A DNA stretch of 64,000 bases from Pseudomonas entomophila. GTDB taxonomy: Bacteria > Pseudomonadota > Gammaproteobacteria > Pseudomonadales > Pseudomonadaceae. The position numbers were made by a program, and so were the translations under genes. The DNA lies in assembly GCF_029193575.1 (NCBI RefSeq), contig NZ_JARGCS010000016.1:1-64000 (forward strand), in the 5' to 3' direction. Shown here in pieces: positions 37,659 through 45,519 of the stretch; position 1 is the stretch's first letter, and each line of letters begins with the position of its first letter. The notes under the pieces are model-generated. The model was given only the letters and a program-made list of their open reading frames with translations. It ran no database searches and was not told where the DNA came from.

Positions 37659-38120
37659 TCAGTTGCTGGGCCGCTGCTTGGTAGCGTCCAGCTCTGCCTT
37701 CTTGCCGGTCGTCACCAGGGTGATCTTCGCCGACTTCTCGATGGCCATGTCGAAGGTGTCCTGCATCTTGGCGATGGCATCGGTCGCGGTGCCCTTGAGC
37801 CCGCCATTGGCGGCCCAGTCGAAGTTCGACACCCCCGAGATGTTATCGGCGCCGGGCACGTCGTGGGTCTCGATGGCGGTGAACACATCGGGGTGGCGCT
37901 GCATGTACTTGGCCGCATCGGCCAGGTCCTTGGGCACGTTGCCCGAGGCGTTGTCGGCGAGTTTGTCGAGCTCTTCCTTGGTGATCACCGACTTGCCGGT
38001 CTGGCGCATGTAGTCGGCGATCACCTTGCTCGACTTGGCGCTGTCCAGCGAGCTGTCGAAGGCGGAGGTTGAGGATCGTGGCGTGCTGGACCCGCTGCCA
38101 GCAGGTGGGACGGTAGACAT
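37659..38120 (-). CDS. Orphan HrpF/NolX/HrpK-like small protein
   Basis: 153-aa protein with a Ser/Thr/Pro-rich disordered N-terminus (about 1-30), then a module SKVIADYMRQTGKSVITKEELDKLA, AAKYMQRHPDVFTAIETHDV and a loop PGADNISGVSNFDWAANGG. This resembles the repeated module of type III secretion translocator proteins HrpF/NolX/HrpK as I remember them; I could not run a search. The loop DVPGADNISG is rich in Asp/Asn and may bind Ca. There is a good GGGAG ribosome site. No type III secretion genes are near, so it may be a stand-alone effector or a remnant. There is no signal peptide and no Cys. Confidence 0.6.
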   Translation of the reverse strand: MSTVPPAGSGSSTPRSSTSAFDSSLDSAKSSKVIADYMRQTGKSVITKEELDKLADNASGNVPKDLADAAKYMQRHPDVFTAIETHDVPGADNISGVSNFDWAANGGLKGTATDAIAKMQDTFDMAIEKSAKITLVTTGKKAELDATKQRPSN

Positions 38121-38326
38121 CGGCGCTGCTCCCTGATCGAGGTGAAGTGGTGAGCCGACGGTAGCATGGGCCAGTGGCCATCACGGCGAAGCCTTCACAA
38201 CGATTCACAGCGCGCCCCGCTTTTTCACGCCCGCACCCTCACCCAGGTCGGATAATCGACCGATACCTGCGCGGCACGCTGCGCAGCAGAATCCTCGGCT
38301 CCTACTGGCACTCAGGGACTGAACGC

Positions 38327-39880
38327 ATGCAGCAACTGATCGACCGCAACTACGACTTCATCGTCTGTGGCGCCGGCACCTCGGGTTGCGTGGTCGCCGC
38401 CCGCCTTGCCGACCAGCCCGGCGCCCGGGTATTGCTGATCGAAGCCGGCGGCGCCTACACCGGCCCCGAGGTCACCGACCCCGCGCAATGGCCGTCGAAC
38501 CTCGGTTCCGAGCGCGACTGGGCTTTCGAAGCGCAGCCCAACCCCGCCTTGAACGGCCGCCGCATGGCCTTGAACATGGGCAAGGGCCTTGGTGGCGGCT
38601 CCAGCATCAACGTGATGGTGTGGGCGCGCGGGCACCGCACGGACTGGGACCACTTCGCCGACGAAACCGGCGACCCCGGCTGGGGCTACGAATCGGTGCT
38701 CGGCTACTACCGCCGCATCGAAAACTGGCAAGGCCGCCCCGACCCCCTGCGTCGCGGCTCGACCGGCCCTGTGCACATCGCCCAACCCCGCGCGCCCCAG
38801 CCCCTCGCCTGGGCCACCCTCGAGGCCGCCAGCCAACTGGGCATCCCCCGCTTCGACAGCCCCAACGGCGAGATGATGGAAGGCCCTGGCGGCGTCGCCA
38901 TCGCCGACCTGCGCATCAAGCAGGGCAAGCGTGAATCCGTGTACGACGCCTATATCGTGCCGCGCCTGCACAACCCGAACCTGCACATCCTCACGCACGC
39001 GCAGGTGGCCCGCGTGTTGTTCCAGGGCCGCACGGCGATTGGCGTCGAGGTCGTGGTTGACGGCCAGTTGCAGCGTTTCCACGCGACGGGCGAAGTGATC
39101 CTGTCACTGGGCGCGGTGAACACCCCCAAGGTATTGATGCAGTCCGGCATCGGCCCGGAGGCCGAATTGCGCGCGCACGGCATCCCGTTGATCAACCCAT
39201 TGCCTGGCGTGGGGCAGAACCACCAGGACCACGTCGCCTTCGGCTGCACCTGGGCGTATTCGCAGCCGCAGCCGGTCGGCGGCGGAGGTTGCGAGGCCAC
39301 CTTGTACTGGAAGAGCGACGCCCGCCTGGAAGCGCCGGATTTGCTCCACTGCCAGCTGGAATTCGCCGTGCCTTCACCGCCCGAGGTCGGCATTGCGCCG
39401 CCGGCGCAGGGGTGGACGATGTTCGCCGGCTTGGCCAGGCCGGTCAGCCGCGGGCGGTTGCGGCTGTCGGGGGCTGGGGTGCTGGACAAGATGTTGATCG
39501 AGCCGAATACCTTGAGTGCGCCGGAGGATAGGGCGGCGGCGTTGGCTTCGGTCGAGTTGTGCCGGGAGTTGGGGAACCATCGGGCGTTTGCCGGGTTGGT
39601 GAGCGGGGAGGTGGTGCCTGGGCCACGGGATCGGCGGGGGATGGAGCGGTTCTTGCGGGACTCGGCGGTGAGTTTTTGGCATCAGTGTGGGACGGCGAAG
39701 ATGGGGCGAGGGGAGGGGGCGGTGGTGGATGGGGCGTTGAGGGTTTGTGGGGTGGAGGGGCTGCGGGTGGTGGATGCTTCGGTGATGCCGCGGATAACGG
39801 TGGGGAATACGATGGGGGCTTGTGTGGTGATTGGGGAGCGGGGGGCGGACCTTGTACGGGGGGCCGAAGCGTTGTTGTAG
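38327..39880 (+). CDS. GMC-family FAD oxidoreductase (choline dehydrogenase-like)
   Basis: 517-aa flavoprotein oxidising an alcohol. The FAD dinucleotide motif is VCGAGTSGCVVAARLA near residues 12-27, then IEAGG, the GMC signature 1 region GKGLGGGSSINVMVWARGH, signature 2 GAVNTPKVLMQSGIG, and the catalytic-His region FWHQCGTAKMG with PRITVGNTMG near the C-terminus. The start ATG at 38327 precedes the FAD motif. The last 400 bases switch strongly to G-ending codons on the coding strand, unlike the C-ending use of the first kilobase, so the gene may be a composite or lie next to transferred DNA. Substrate unknown. Confidence 0.85.
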   Translation: MQQLIDRNYDFIVCGAGTSGCVVAARLADQPGARVLLIEAGGAYTGPEVTDPAQWPSNLGSERDWAFEAQPNPALNGRRMALNMGKGLGGGSSINVMVWARGHRTDWDHFADETGDPGWGYESVLGYYRRIENWQGRPDPLRRGSTGPVHIAQPRAPQPLAWATLEAASQLGIPRFDSPNGEMMEGPGGVAIADLRIKQGKRESVYDAYIVPRLHNPNLHILTHAQVARVLFQGRTAIGVEVVVDGQLQRFHATGEVILSLGAVNTPKVLMQSGIGPEAELRAHGIPLINPLPGVGQNHQDHVAFGCTWAYSQPQPVGGGGCEATLYWKSDARLEAPDLLHCQLEFAVPSPPEVGIAPPAQGWTMFAGLARPVSRGRLRLSGAGVLDKMLIEPNTLSAPEDRAAALASVELCRELGNHRAFAGLVSGEVVPGPRDRRGMERFLRDSAVSFWHQCGTAKMGRGEGAVVDGALRVCGVEGLRVVDASVMPRITVGNTMGACVVIGERGADLVRGAEALL

Positions 39881-39942
39881 ACAGGAAAATTCCTACAGGA
39901 TACCGTTTCGCATTCCTACATTTATGCGCGCGATTTCCTTCC

Positions 39943-40302
39943 ATGGATGCCCTGAAATCCCTGCGGACCGACCTAGCCGCGTTCGCTACCGAGCGCGACT
40001 GGGATCAATTCCATACCCCCAAAAACCTTGCGATGGCCCTGTCCGGCGAAGCCGGCGAGTTGCTGGAGCGTTTCCAGTGGCTGACCCCAGAGCAAAGCGA
40101 GCGCAATGCGCTTTCGCCAGAGGCGCTCGAGGCGATCGAAGAAGAGATGGCGGATGTGCTGCTGTACTTGGTACGTCTGGCGGATCGTCTGAACGTCGAC
40201 CTTGAGACCGTTGCCCAGGCCAAGCTCAAGCGGAACGCAGAGAAATACCCGGTCAGTGAAGCCAAGGGCAATGCCGTCAAGTATTCGAGGCGAAGCGAAT
40301 GA
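39943..40302 (+). CDS. MazG-like nucleotide pyrophosphohydrolase
   Basis: 119-aa all-helical NTP pyrophosphatase of the MazG/dCTPase-like group. It shows FATERDWDQFHTPKNLAMALSGEAGELLERFQW, with the metal-binding E-x2-E of helix 1, then EEIEEEMADVLLYLVRLAD supplying the second E-x3-D pair (EEMADV). Start ATG at 39943 (MDALKSLRTDL). Its TGA overlaps the ATG of the next gene by four bases, so it is translationally coupled to a PUA-like-HNH nuclease. MazG-like enzymes hydrolyse non-canonical or particular dNTPs, so a role with a modification-sensing nuclease is plausible. Confidence 0.83.
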   Translation: MDALKSLRTDLAAFATERDWDQFHTPKNLAMALSGEAGELLERFQWLTPEQSERNALSPEALEAIEEEMADVLLYLVRLADRLNVDLETVAQAKLKRNAEKYPVSEAKGNAVKYSRRSE

Positions 40303-41276
40303 CGCCCCGAGTGTTTTACCAGCCTTGCTCGCAGCCTGTTGCTCGCAAAAACTTGCAGACCACCATTCTTAACCCAGTGCTGCTCGACGATATCGCGGAC
40401 TTGTTGGAGCCCGAGTTACTGGCAGACCTGCGTAAAACCTACTTCGCAGGCAAGCTGTACATCTGGGGGTTATCCTCGCCCAGAACCAGAAATGCCTGGC
40501 TCGCTATGGAGCCGGGCGATACCGTTATCTTCAACACCGAAACCGTCGTCACCGTTAGTGCATGTTTCACCCATCGCACGCACAATCGCGATTTGGCCTT
40601 GAAGCTCTGGGGTTGGGCAGATGCTGTGTCTGGAACAACCTGGGAGAACATCTACTTCGTCAACGATGTTCGTCATCACGCTATTCGTTTCAAGGCCATT
40701 CAGGCACTAGCTGACAGTGGGCAGGATCGCTCTTTCTCTGGTTATGACGATGTTCAAAGTGCAGCCATCCTGGATCGTTATCCTGAGCTGGACCACGATT
40801 ACTTCCCTGAGGACGTGACGCTGGACGAGGCGCGTCGAGACATCCAGTTGACTGATGGAATGGGTACGCGACCTACCCGGTTGGAGCACAAGTACATCGT
40901 GCGCCACCTCTTCCAAGGCAAGCCCACGGGCCACTGTTGCATTTGCCTAAACGAGTTCCCCAGGCACCTGCTGGTGGCGGCACATATCAAGAAACGATCG
41001 GCTTGCAGCACGAAGGAAAAGCTCGATATCGAGAACATTGCTGTCCCCATGTGCCGACTGGGTTGCGATCCGCTGTTCGAGCACGGCTACCTTGCTGTCA
41101 GGAACGGCAAGGTCGTCCGGCATCCTTCACGTGTAATGACCGAGGCGACGGAGAGCTACGTGGAGAGGGTGCTTGGCACGCAGGTGATGGGTTGGAGCAG
41201 GAAGAATCGGAAGTATTTCGACTGGCACCTGGATGCCCATGGGTTCGAGCCTGGGGCATTGGCTGATTTGAGCTGA
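40299..41276 (+). CDS. Predicted PUA/EVE-like domain plus HNH endonuclease
   Basis: 325-aa protein. Residues about 50-155 look like a PUA/EVE-type fold: YIWGLSSPRTRNAWLAMEPGDTVIFN, then LKLWGWADAVSGTTWENIYFV. This resembles modified-base-reading modules of type IV restriction enzymes. Residues 205-275 form an HNH/McrA-like nuclease with Cys213/214 and Cys216, the His in VAAHIKKRS (229), Asn246 (ENIAVPMC), Cys252/256 and DPLFEHG (Asp257, His262). It is coupled to the MazG-like gene by a four-base overlap. The set suggests a small modification-dependent restriction unit. The HNH call is strong; the PUA-like call is by pattern. Confidence 0.72.
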   Translation: MTPRVFYQPCSQPVARKNLQTTILNPVLLDDIADLLEPELLADLRKTYFAGKLYIWGLSSPRTRNAWLAMEPGDTVIFNTETVVTVSACFTHRTHNRDLALKLWGWADAVSGTTWENIYFVNDVRHHAIRFKAIQALADSGQDRSFSGYDDVQSAAILDRYPELDHDYFPEDVTLDEARRDIQLTDGMGTRPTRLEHKYIVRHLFQGKPTGHCCICLNEFPRHLLVAAHIKKRSACSTKEKLDIENIAVPMCRLGCDPLFEHGYLAVRNGKVVRHPSRVMTEATESYVERVLGTQVMGWSRKNRKYFDWHLDAHGFEPGALADLS

Positions 41277-41393
41277 CGATGAAGGGGCTTTTGTGGTTGA
41301 TGCGCAAATGAGTAGAACTCGAACACGCGAGGCTGCACGGTAGTTGTACGAGCTGGCTGACTGTGAACATCAGGCGCCTTTCAGGCAATAAGG

Positions 41394-41447
41394 AAGACGT
41401 CCGTGGACGTCTTTGATCGATAATTTGGTGGGTCGGGGTAATTTGAA
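41394..41447. repeat. Left attachment-site repeat of the ssrA island
   Basis: The first 38 bases match 49662-49699 at 36 positions. They contain the ssrA terminator stem (AAGACGTCC/GGACGTCTT) and the CCA end of tmRNA (TTTGGTGG on the plus strand). Beyond that the similarity decays through GTCGGGGTAATTTGAA, the remains of the T arm. This is the displaced tmRNA 3' end expected on the far side of an integrated element. Confidence 0.8.
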
Positions 41448-41512
41448 TTAATCTACTAAGCCACTATTTTTTTGAAAAAAACTCTGTTTAAAAAGTGGTT
41501 CTGGAATCCCCG

Positions 41513-41739
41513 TCGCCAATAGCTGACGGTCAGGATCAGAGCAGATAGTGCCTCGTGTTGGGTGCTGGTAAAGACGCAGCCACACACTGCGAAACCTGCA
41601 TAAGATGTCTCGACCTCGGCAGACCTATTCCTGCCTACGACGTAACCCACTCGCAATAGACACGCTCCGTGAGGATCGAGTAGTGTCGCAGGTGAATTTG
41701 CACCCACGCTTGGTCGAGCAAACGAGGCTGCCTATCCAT
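41513..41739 (-). pseudogene. Tyrosine recombinase (integron-integrase-like) relic
   Basis: One frame gives QPRLLDQAWVQIHLRHYS then ILTERVYCEWV, the N-terminal SAM-like core-binding domain of IntI/XerC-type integrases, and stops. A second frame resumes with RSAEVETSYAGFAV, then STQHEALSALI, the next part of the same domain (family pattern EVExFLxxLA...STQxQALxALLFLY). About 15 residues between are lost and the catalytic domain is absent, so the gene is dead. It lies just inside the left attachment repeat. Confidence 0.65.
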
Positions 41740-41894
41740 GGTGTATAACTCCCTTATACGCTCATTGGCACCCTGAAAACCTCGGCCTAGACGCAGATAG
41801 CGAGAGGAGCAAGAAATGTTATACGCCACACCCGCTCAGGGAGTTATGCACCAGTTGGTGTCTATTTATAGTTGTGTAAAACAGAGAGGTATCG

Positions 41895-42665
41895 ATGACT
41901 ATGGATATAGACATAAATGAGATAATAGACACTCAAAACTCCACGTGGGAGTCTCAGTGTATAGATAAGTCGCATGCCACTGCGTTCTTGGAAGATTTGT
42001 CTCTTATTAGAGATGCTGCGTCAAGAGCTGCTCAAAATACTGAGTCTATGCAAATTTTGTTGTGCTCTCTCTATTCATACGCCATGGGGCAGTTTGAACT
42101 ATATATTAGAAGGCAATTCGCTGAGGTTTTAAATACATCGATTTTCTTTAGTTCGTATGACAGCGCAAGCATAGCTGAGAGACTTCGAAAAGTAGGGTGC
42201 GCTCCAACCATTGAATCAATATTAGTAGATGGTTCAAATGAATGGGAGCCTGGATGGTTAATTTCCGAAGCCATGCCTGGATGGCATGACCCTGAGAAAG
42301 TAAATCAGTATTTTAAAGTCTTATTTCCTGATTTTTGCTTGTACTCTAACGGGCAGTCTGAACGTATTCGACTAATGTGGCAGATAAGACACTCAATTGT
42401 CCATACAGGCGGTCTCATTACCAGGTTTGACGCAAGAAAGCATAGATTGTTGCACCGATTTGGGGATAGAAAGCTTTATTTATCGGCTACGTCAATTGAT
42501 AGTTTGGCTCATTGGTTGAATGAAATTGTTATTGACTCCACGGTAAGGCTGAAAGCAAAAGTAATGGAGCACTATATAACAAGCGGCGAGGAAGAAACAG
42601 ATAGCGCAATAATAGAAAAGGCGGCAGGGTGTTGCAGTCCATTCAAGCGTGGAGACGCCCAGTAA
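41895..42665 (+). CDS. HEPN-domain-like protein (RiboL-PSP type)
   Basis: 256-aa protein with clearly lower GC than its surroundings. Residues about 50-80 (LLCSLYSYAMGQFELYIRRQFAEVL) resemble the first long helix of RiboL-PSP/MAE-type HEPN domains. RIRLMWQIRHSIVHTGG at 158-173 carries the HEPN nuclease motif R-x4-H (Arg165, His170). Such proteins are RNases in toxin-antitoxin and abortive-infection systems. It has a good AGAGAGG ribosome site and a long AT-rich leader. No partner antitoxin gene is evident next to it. The family call rests on motif and helix pattern only. Confidence 0.6.
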   Translation: MTMDIDINEIIDTQNSTWESQCIDKSHATAFLEDLSLIRDAASRAAQNTESMQILLCSLYSYAMGQFELYIRRQFAEVLNTSIFFSSYDSASIAERLRKVGCAPTIESILVDGSNEWEPGWLISEAMPGWHDPEKVNQYFKVLFPDFCLYSNGQSERIRLMWQIRHSIVHTGGLITRFDARKHRLLHRFGDRKLYLSATSIDSLAHWLNEIVIDSTVRLKAKVMEHYITSGEEETDSAIIEKAAGCCSPFKRGDAQ

Positions 42666-43240
42666 GACAATACACTGGACGTCTTCGGCTATGGTGATTT
42701 TTGACGTTAGGTGTCGCAAGTGAAATCACTACTACTTCGGGTAATGCTGATGGGGTTCTCGCTAGTGTGGTATTTCGCAAATAAAGCTCATATTTTGGTT
42801 TAGGGAAACTCCGAACAACCGGCAAAAATGCAAGGTCCAGATAGCACAAAGCCCCATAAAATGGGGCTTGTGTAAGAAAGGTGGTGGAGCCGGGGGGGTT
42901 AAAAATATTTGCGTAACCTGTTGTTGTAAATGGAATTATTTCTTTTTTTTCTATTGGATGCCCCCATAAGGGCCCCCACGCTGGTATTTCCGATGAACGG
43001 CTATTTGAGGAGTTGAACTGGCGTCTGTAATTGTCGTTCTGCAACCGGGCGAGGCCAGTCAGCCACCGGCGAGTATTCAATGGAGTCGGTCGGTGTACTG
43101 CATAACCTCGGTTATCTGGATGCGAGGGTTTGAGACCTGCTCAGCACTGGGTGCTGGGTAGATGTCAGGTCACGCAGTTTGGTTTTTTCCTCGGTAGCGC
43201 ACCATGGGCTCATCTAGAACGATTTGAGCTGAGGTGCGGT
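42666..43240. other. Non-coding stretch with an internal tmRNA-end copy
   Basis: 575 bases without a convincing gene. It holds a stem (AAGCCCC-N7-GGGGCTT, 42851-42871) and a 16-base match to the tmRNA 3' end (42884-42899). The minus-strand frame across this DNA (145 codons from 43080) has no family features and reads through the stem, so I do not call it. Confidence 0.55.
42884..42899. repeat. Internal copy of the tmRNA 3' end
   Basis: TGGTGGAGCCGGGGGG, identical to 49694-49709, the acceptor-stem/CCA end of ssrA read on the plus strand. It is followed outward by its own terminator-like stem at 42851-42871 that differs from the resident ssrA terminator. This suggests a second element's attachment end, dividing the island into 41.4-42.9 and 42.9-49.7 kb parts. 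Confidence 0.65.
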
Positions 43241-43579
43241 ATGAGCCACTCGATGGCTACCTGTCACAACTGTGGCAAAGCGATGGTTCCGAGAGCGATA
43301 TATAGTCGTGGTTTCTGGGGATATTCGTCTTCGTCCAATCACTGCCCCTTTTGCCTGAGTGAGAATTGGCACGGCGGAAATCCAGGGTTAGGGGCTCGGC
43401 TATTTGCGTTGGTTGGCCTGGCACTAGGCGTTCTAGCCTGTGTGTTGATGGGAGCGTTTCTGTTCAAAGTGCAGTGGTGGCTGGGCGTTGAAGGAAAATG
43501 GCCTTTATTGAGCCTAGCCACATGCGCGGTGTCAGTTTTCGCGGGGTATCGGTTTTACAACTGGTTTGTAGATTGCTAA
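43241..43579 (+). CDS. Small zinc-ribbon membrane protein, unknown function
   Basis: 112-aa protein. Residues 6-50 carry two Cys pairs, CHNCGK and CPFC, forming a zinc ribbon interrupted by aromatic residues (YSRGFWGYSSSSNH). Two hydrophobic segments follow at about 54-76 (LFALVGLALGVLACVLMGAFLF) and 85-105. ATG at 43241 follows GAGGTG; the longer frame upstream is not preferred. No relation to a named family is apparent. It lies in the island, 135 bases from the convergent end of the three-gene operon. Confidence 0.6.
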   Translation: MSHSMATCHNCGKAMVPRAIYSRGFWGYSSSSNHCPFCLSENWHGGNPGLGARLFALVGLALGVLACVLMGAFLFKVQWWLGVEGKWPLLSLATCAVSVFAGYRFYNWFVDC

Positions 43580-43714
43580 CTAGTCATTCCCGCTCAGAAA
43601 CACCGGGTAGGAACCGGCCAAAAGCAGTCCTCGATCACTTGCGTAGGTTTGACTGGACTGCACTCTATTCTCTATCGGGCCGGTATCCCTCTTCTAGCGG
43701 CATTTGCCGGCTGT

Positions 43715-44395
43715 TCAGCTGATGTTGCAAGGAAAGGACGTTCGCAGATGACGTAGAAGATCGTTCGGTAGCACCGCAGGGAGCTTCGCGGTGCCTTTGT
43801 TGGACAGCTGGATGGAAACGGTCTTGTTAAGGTCTGTAAATTTTACTTGGACTTTTTCCAGCACATGTTTCCGGCCGGCCAGAAGGAGATCAGTGGCATC
43901 GCGCACATCTTTTGCCCCCTTGAGCAAAATTTTCCCAGTCACTCCTTCGTCTATTTCGACACCAGAGACTTGGAGCGAGTCGACGATGATTGCATGATCC
44001 ACCGCCTCCTGGAGCGCCGCGACCCAGTCGATCAGGTTCACCGAAGGAGGCGTCACTACCAAATTGAAACTGCAGGCTTCAAGCAAGCGGCTGATCAGTT
44101 CCTTTAGGCTGCGCTGGTAATTTCTGAGCTCAATATGGGGAGGCGAATCGAAAAGCGTGAACTCCGTCGTCCGGTACCCAATTCGATCAAGCACCTCTTC
44201 ACTTCCAAAAGGGGTCGATATCACCTCCTGGTAACTGTACTTTTCGATGTAACGCCCTTCGATGAAGTCATCTCTGATTCGCTCGATAGCGAAGCCATCC
44301 ATTCTCTCCTCCGTAAATGGCATGTCGATTAGCCTCTTGCCTACCGATCGAATCGACGAAGGCCATTGAGCATTCAGCCACCTCACCCTGTTCAT
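43715..44395 (-). CDS. Third gene of the unknown island operon
   Basis: 226-aa soluble protein that I do not recognise. Secondary-structure cues suggest an N-terminal mixed domain (IERIRDDFIEGRYIEKYSYQ), a helix ELRNYQRSLKELISRLLEAC, and a C-terminal beta-rich part with GKILLKGAKDVRDATDLLLAG and VQVKFTDLNKTVSIQLSNKG. There is no signal peptide, no membrane segment and no nuclease motif that I can see. Its ATG overlaps the stop of the preceding gene by four bases, so its synthesis is coupled to the 375-aa protein. Probably a subunit of a complex with the other two products. Confidence 0.7.
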   Translation of the reverse strand: MNRVRWLNAQWPSSIRSVGKRLIDMPFTEERMDGFAIERIRDDFIEGRYIEKYSYQEVISTPFGSEEVLDRIGYRTTEFTLFDSPPHIELRNYQRSLKELISRLLEACSFNLVVTPPSVNLIDWVAALQEAVDHAIIVDSLQVSGVEIDEGVTGKILLKGAKDVRDATDLLLAGRKHVLEKVQVKFTDLNKTVSIQLSNKGTAKLPAVLPNDLLRHLRTSFPCNIS

Positions 44396-45519
44396 GCTGG
44401 CTCTCCTTGCGTTTCAGCGCCTGCTTGAGCTTGCACTCTGAGTTCCTTGATAACCTTCGCAGCGGTTTCTTCGATGATGCCCAGATAGGTTTCTTTGTCT
44501 CCGGCGGTGACCGGTCGGATCGTCTTGGTGTACTCGAGTTCTACCAGCCGGTAGGCGCCTCGGACGAAATACTTGAAACCTTTTCCTTGCATCGGCTCCT
44601 CAAACGCTGCCTCAAATTCAACCATTGGCTGTGGTGCCTTGTGCAGTACGGAGCGCCAGATAATCGAGGTGATAAAGAAACCCTTCTTGGTCAGGCTCTG
44701 GTACTCCTCGGACGCTAGCAGTGTCTCGCCTTTCAGCGCGACGTTCTTGACCAGCGCCAATGCCTCTTCTTTGGCCACCTCAGCTTCTTGGTCATCGTCT
44801 AGGTCGAGCTCGTCCTCCTCAGGTTCTTGGGGCAAGCGCTCCACCTTCACGCTGGTTACGTTCTTCAATGAGAAACCCGCGAGATTGCTGATCAGGGATG
44901 TAAAGAACTCTGTGCGCAGGGCAGGGGACTGGAACTCGCCGAGCTCGATGCGGATGGCGGGGATTTCAGCTTTGGCCTTCGTATCCAGCTTGTCCTTGAG
45001 CTTGGAGTAAATGGTTTTCACACGATCGTTGGCAGGCATCCGAATGACCGTCTTGTCCGCTGAGACGTGGAACTCGATCGAGGCCTCTTTAGGTGTGCGC
45101 TGGACGAGCCGTGTTTTGCCGTAGTCGACATCGGAGTACTTAATGTTGGCGACGACTTGGTTGCCGTCCTTTATCTGCTGCGTGACCCTCTCGTCCTCGG
45201 GAGACTCCTCAATGTATTCCCGGAGCACTTCCCGAATTCCTTCCACGGTTAGCGCGGTTGGCAGCGTCACTGAGGTGAGCTTTTCCTGCCGGCCGGAGTG
45301 CTCCCGTTGTTCCAATAGGGTATTCAGATCATGATAGTCGTGGGGGAGGAGAGAGATTGCACTCACTAGGTCGTCCCGGCTGTCCTTGGCGGAGTAGAAA
45401 ATCCCCCTGTCCTTTGCGAGCTCAAGCAGAACCTTTTCATTGATTTTTTGCTTGGCCGACATCAACGCGTCGTGAATTTCCTTGTCCGTCGCACAGTACT
45501 GAAGCGCATTTTTGATCAT
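44392..45519 (-). CDS. Second gene of the unknown island operon
   Basis: 375-aa soluble protein, not recognised. The N-terminus (1-70) is helical, including a SAP-like alternation LLELAKDRGIFYSAKDSRDDLVSAI. The middle has beta-rich segments (ASIEFHVSADKTVIRMPANDR). A very acidic patch EPEEDELDLDDDQEAEVAKEE lies at about 232-252. The C-terminal third is charged (EFEAAFEEPMQGKGFKYFVRGAYRLVELEYTK is written here only as a position: about 300-335). It overlaps both neighbours by four bases. A DNA- or protein-binding role is possible from the SAP-like segment, but this is inference. Confidence 0.7.
   Translation of the reverse strand: MIKNALQYCATDKEIHDALMSAKQKINEKVLLELAKDRGIFYSAKDSRDDLVSAISLLPHDYHDLNTLLEQREHSGRQEKLTSVTLPTALTVEGIREVLREYIEESPEDERVTQQIKDGNQVVANIKYSDVDYGKTRLVQRTPKEASIEFHVSADKTVIRMPANDRVKTIYSKLKDKLDTKAKAEIPAIRIELGEFQSPALRTEFFTSLISNLAGFSLKNVTSVKVERLPQEPEEDELDLDDDQEAEVAKEEALALVKNVALKGETLLASEEYQSLTKKGFFITSIIWRSVLHKAPQPMVEFEAAFEEPMQGKGFKYFVRGAYRLVELEYTKTIRPVTAGDKETYLGIIEETAAKVIKELRVQAQAGAETQGEPA

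Larger units (their letters stand above)
41277..41894. other. Gene-poor junction at the left edge of the ssrA island
   Basis: 618 bases without an intact gene. It holds the left attachment-type repeat (41394-41447), the integrase relic on the minus strand (41513-41739) and an AT-rich leader with inverted GTATAACTCCC/GGGAGTTAT motifs at about 41742 and 41840 ahead of the HEPN-type gene. Composition drops sharply compared with the core. Confidence 0.6.

Noticed and set aside
41740..41890. Integron attC-like cassette site near the integrase relic
   Set aside because: The GTATAAC/GTTATAC sequences do not fit the RYYYAAC/GTTRRRY core-site rule.
42643..43080. 145-codon minus-strand frame in the island
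   Set aside because: It reads through the terminator-like stem and tmRNA-end copy and has no recognisable composition or family features.
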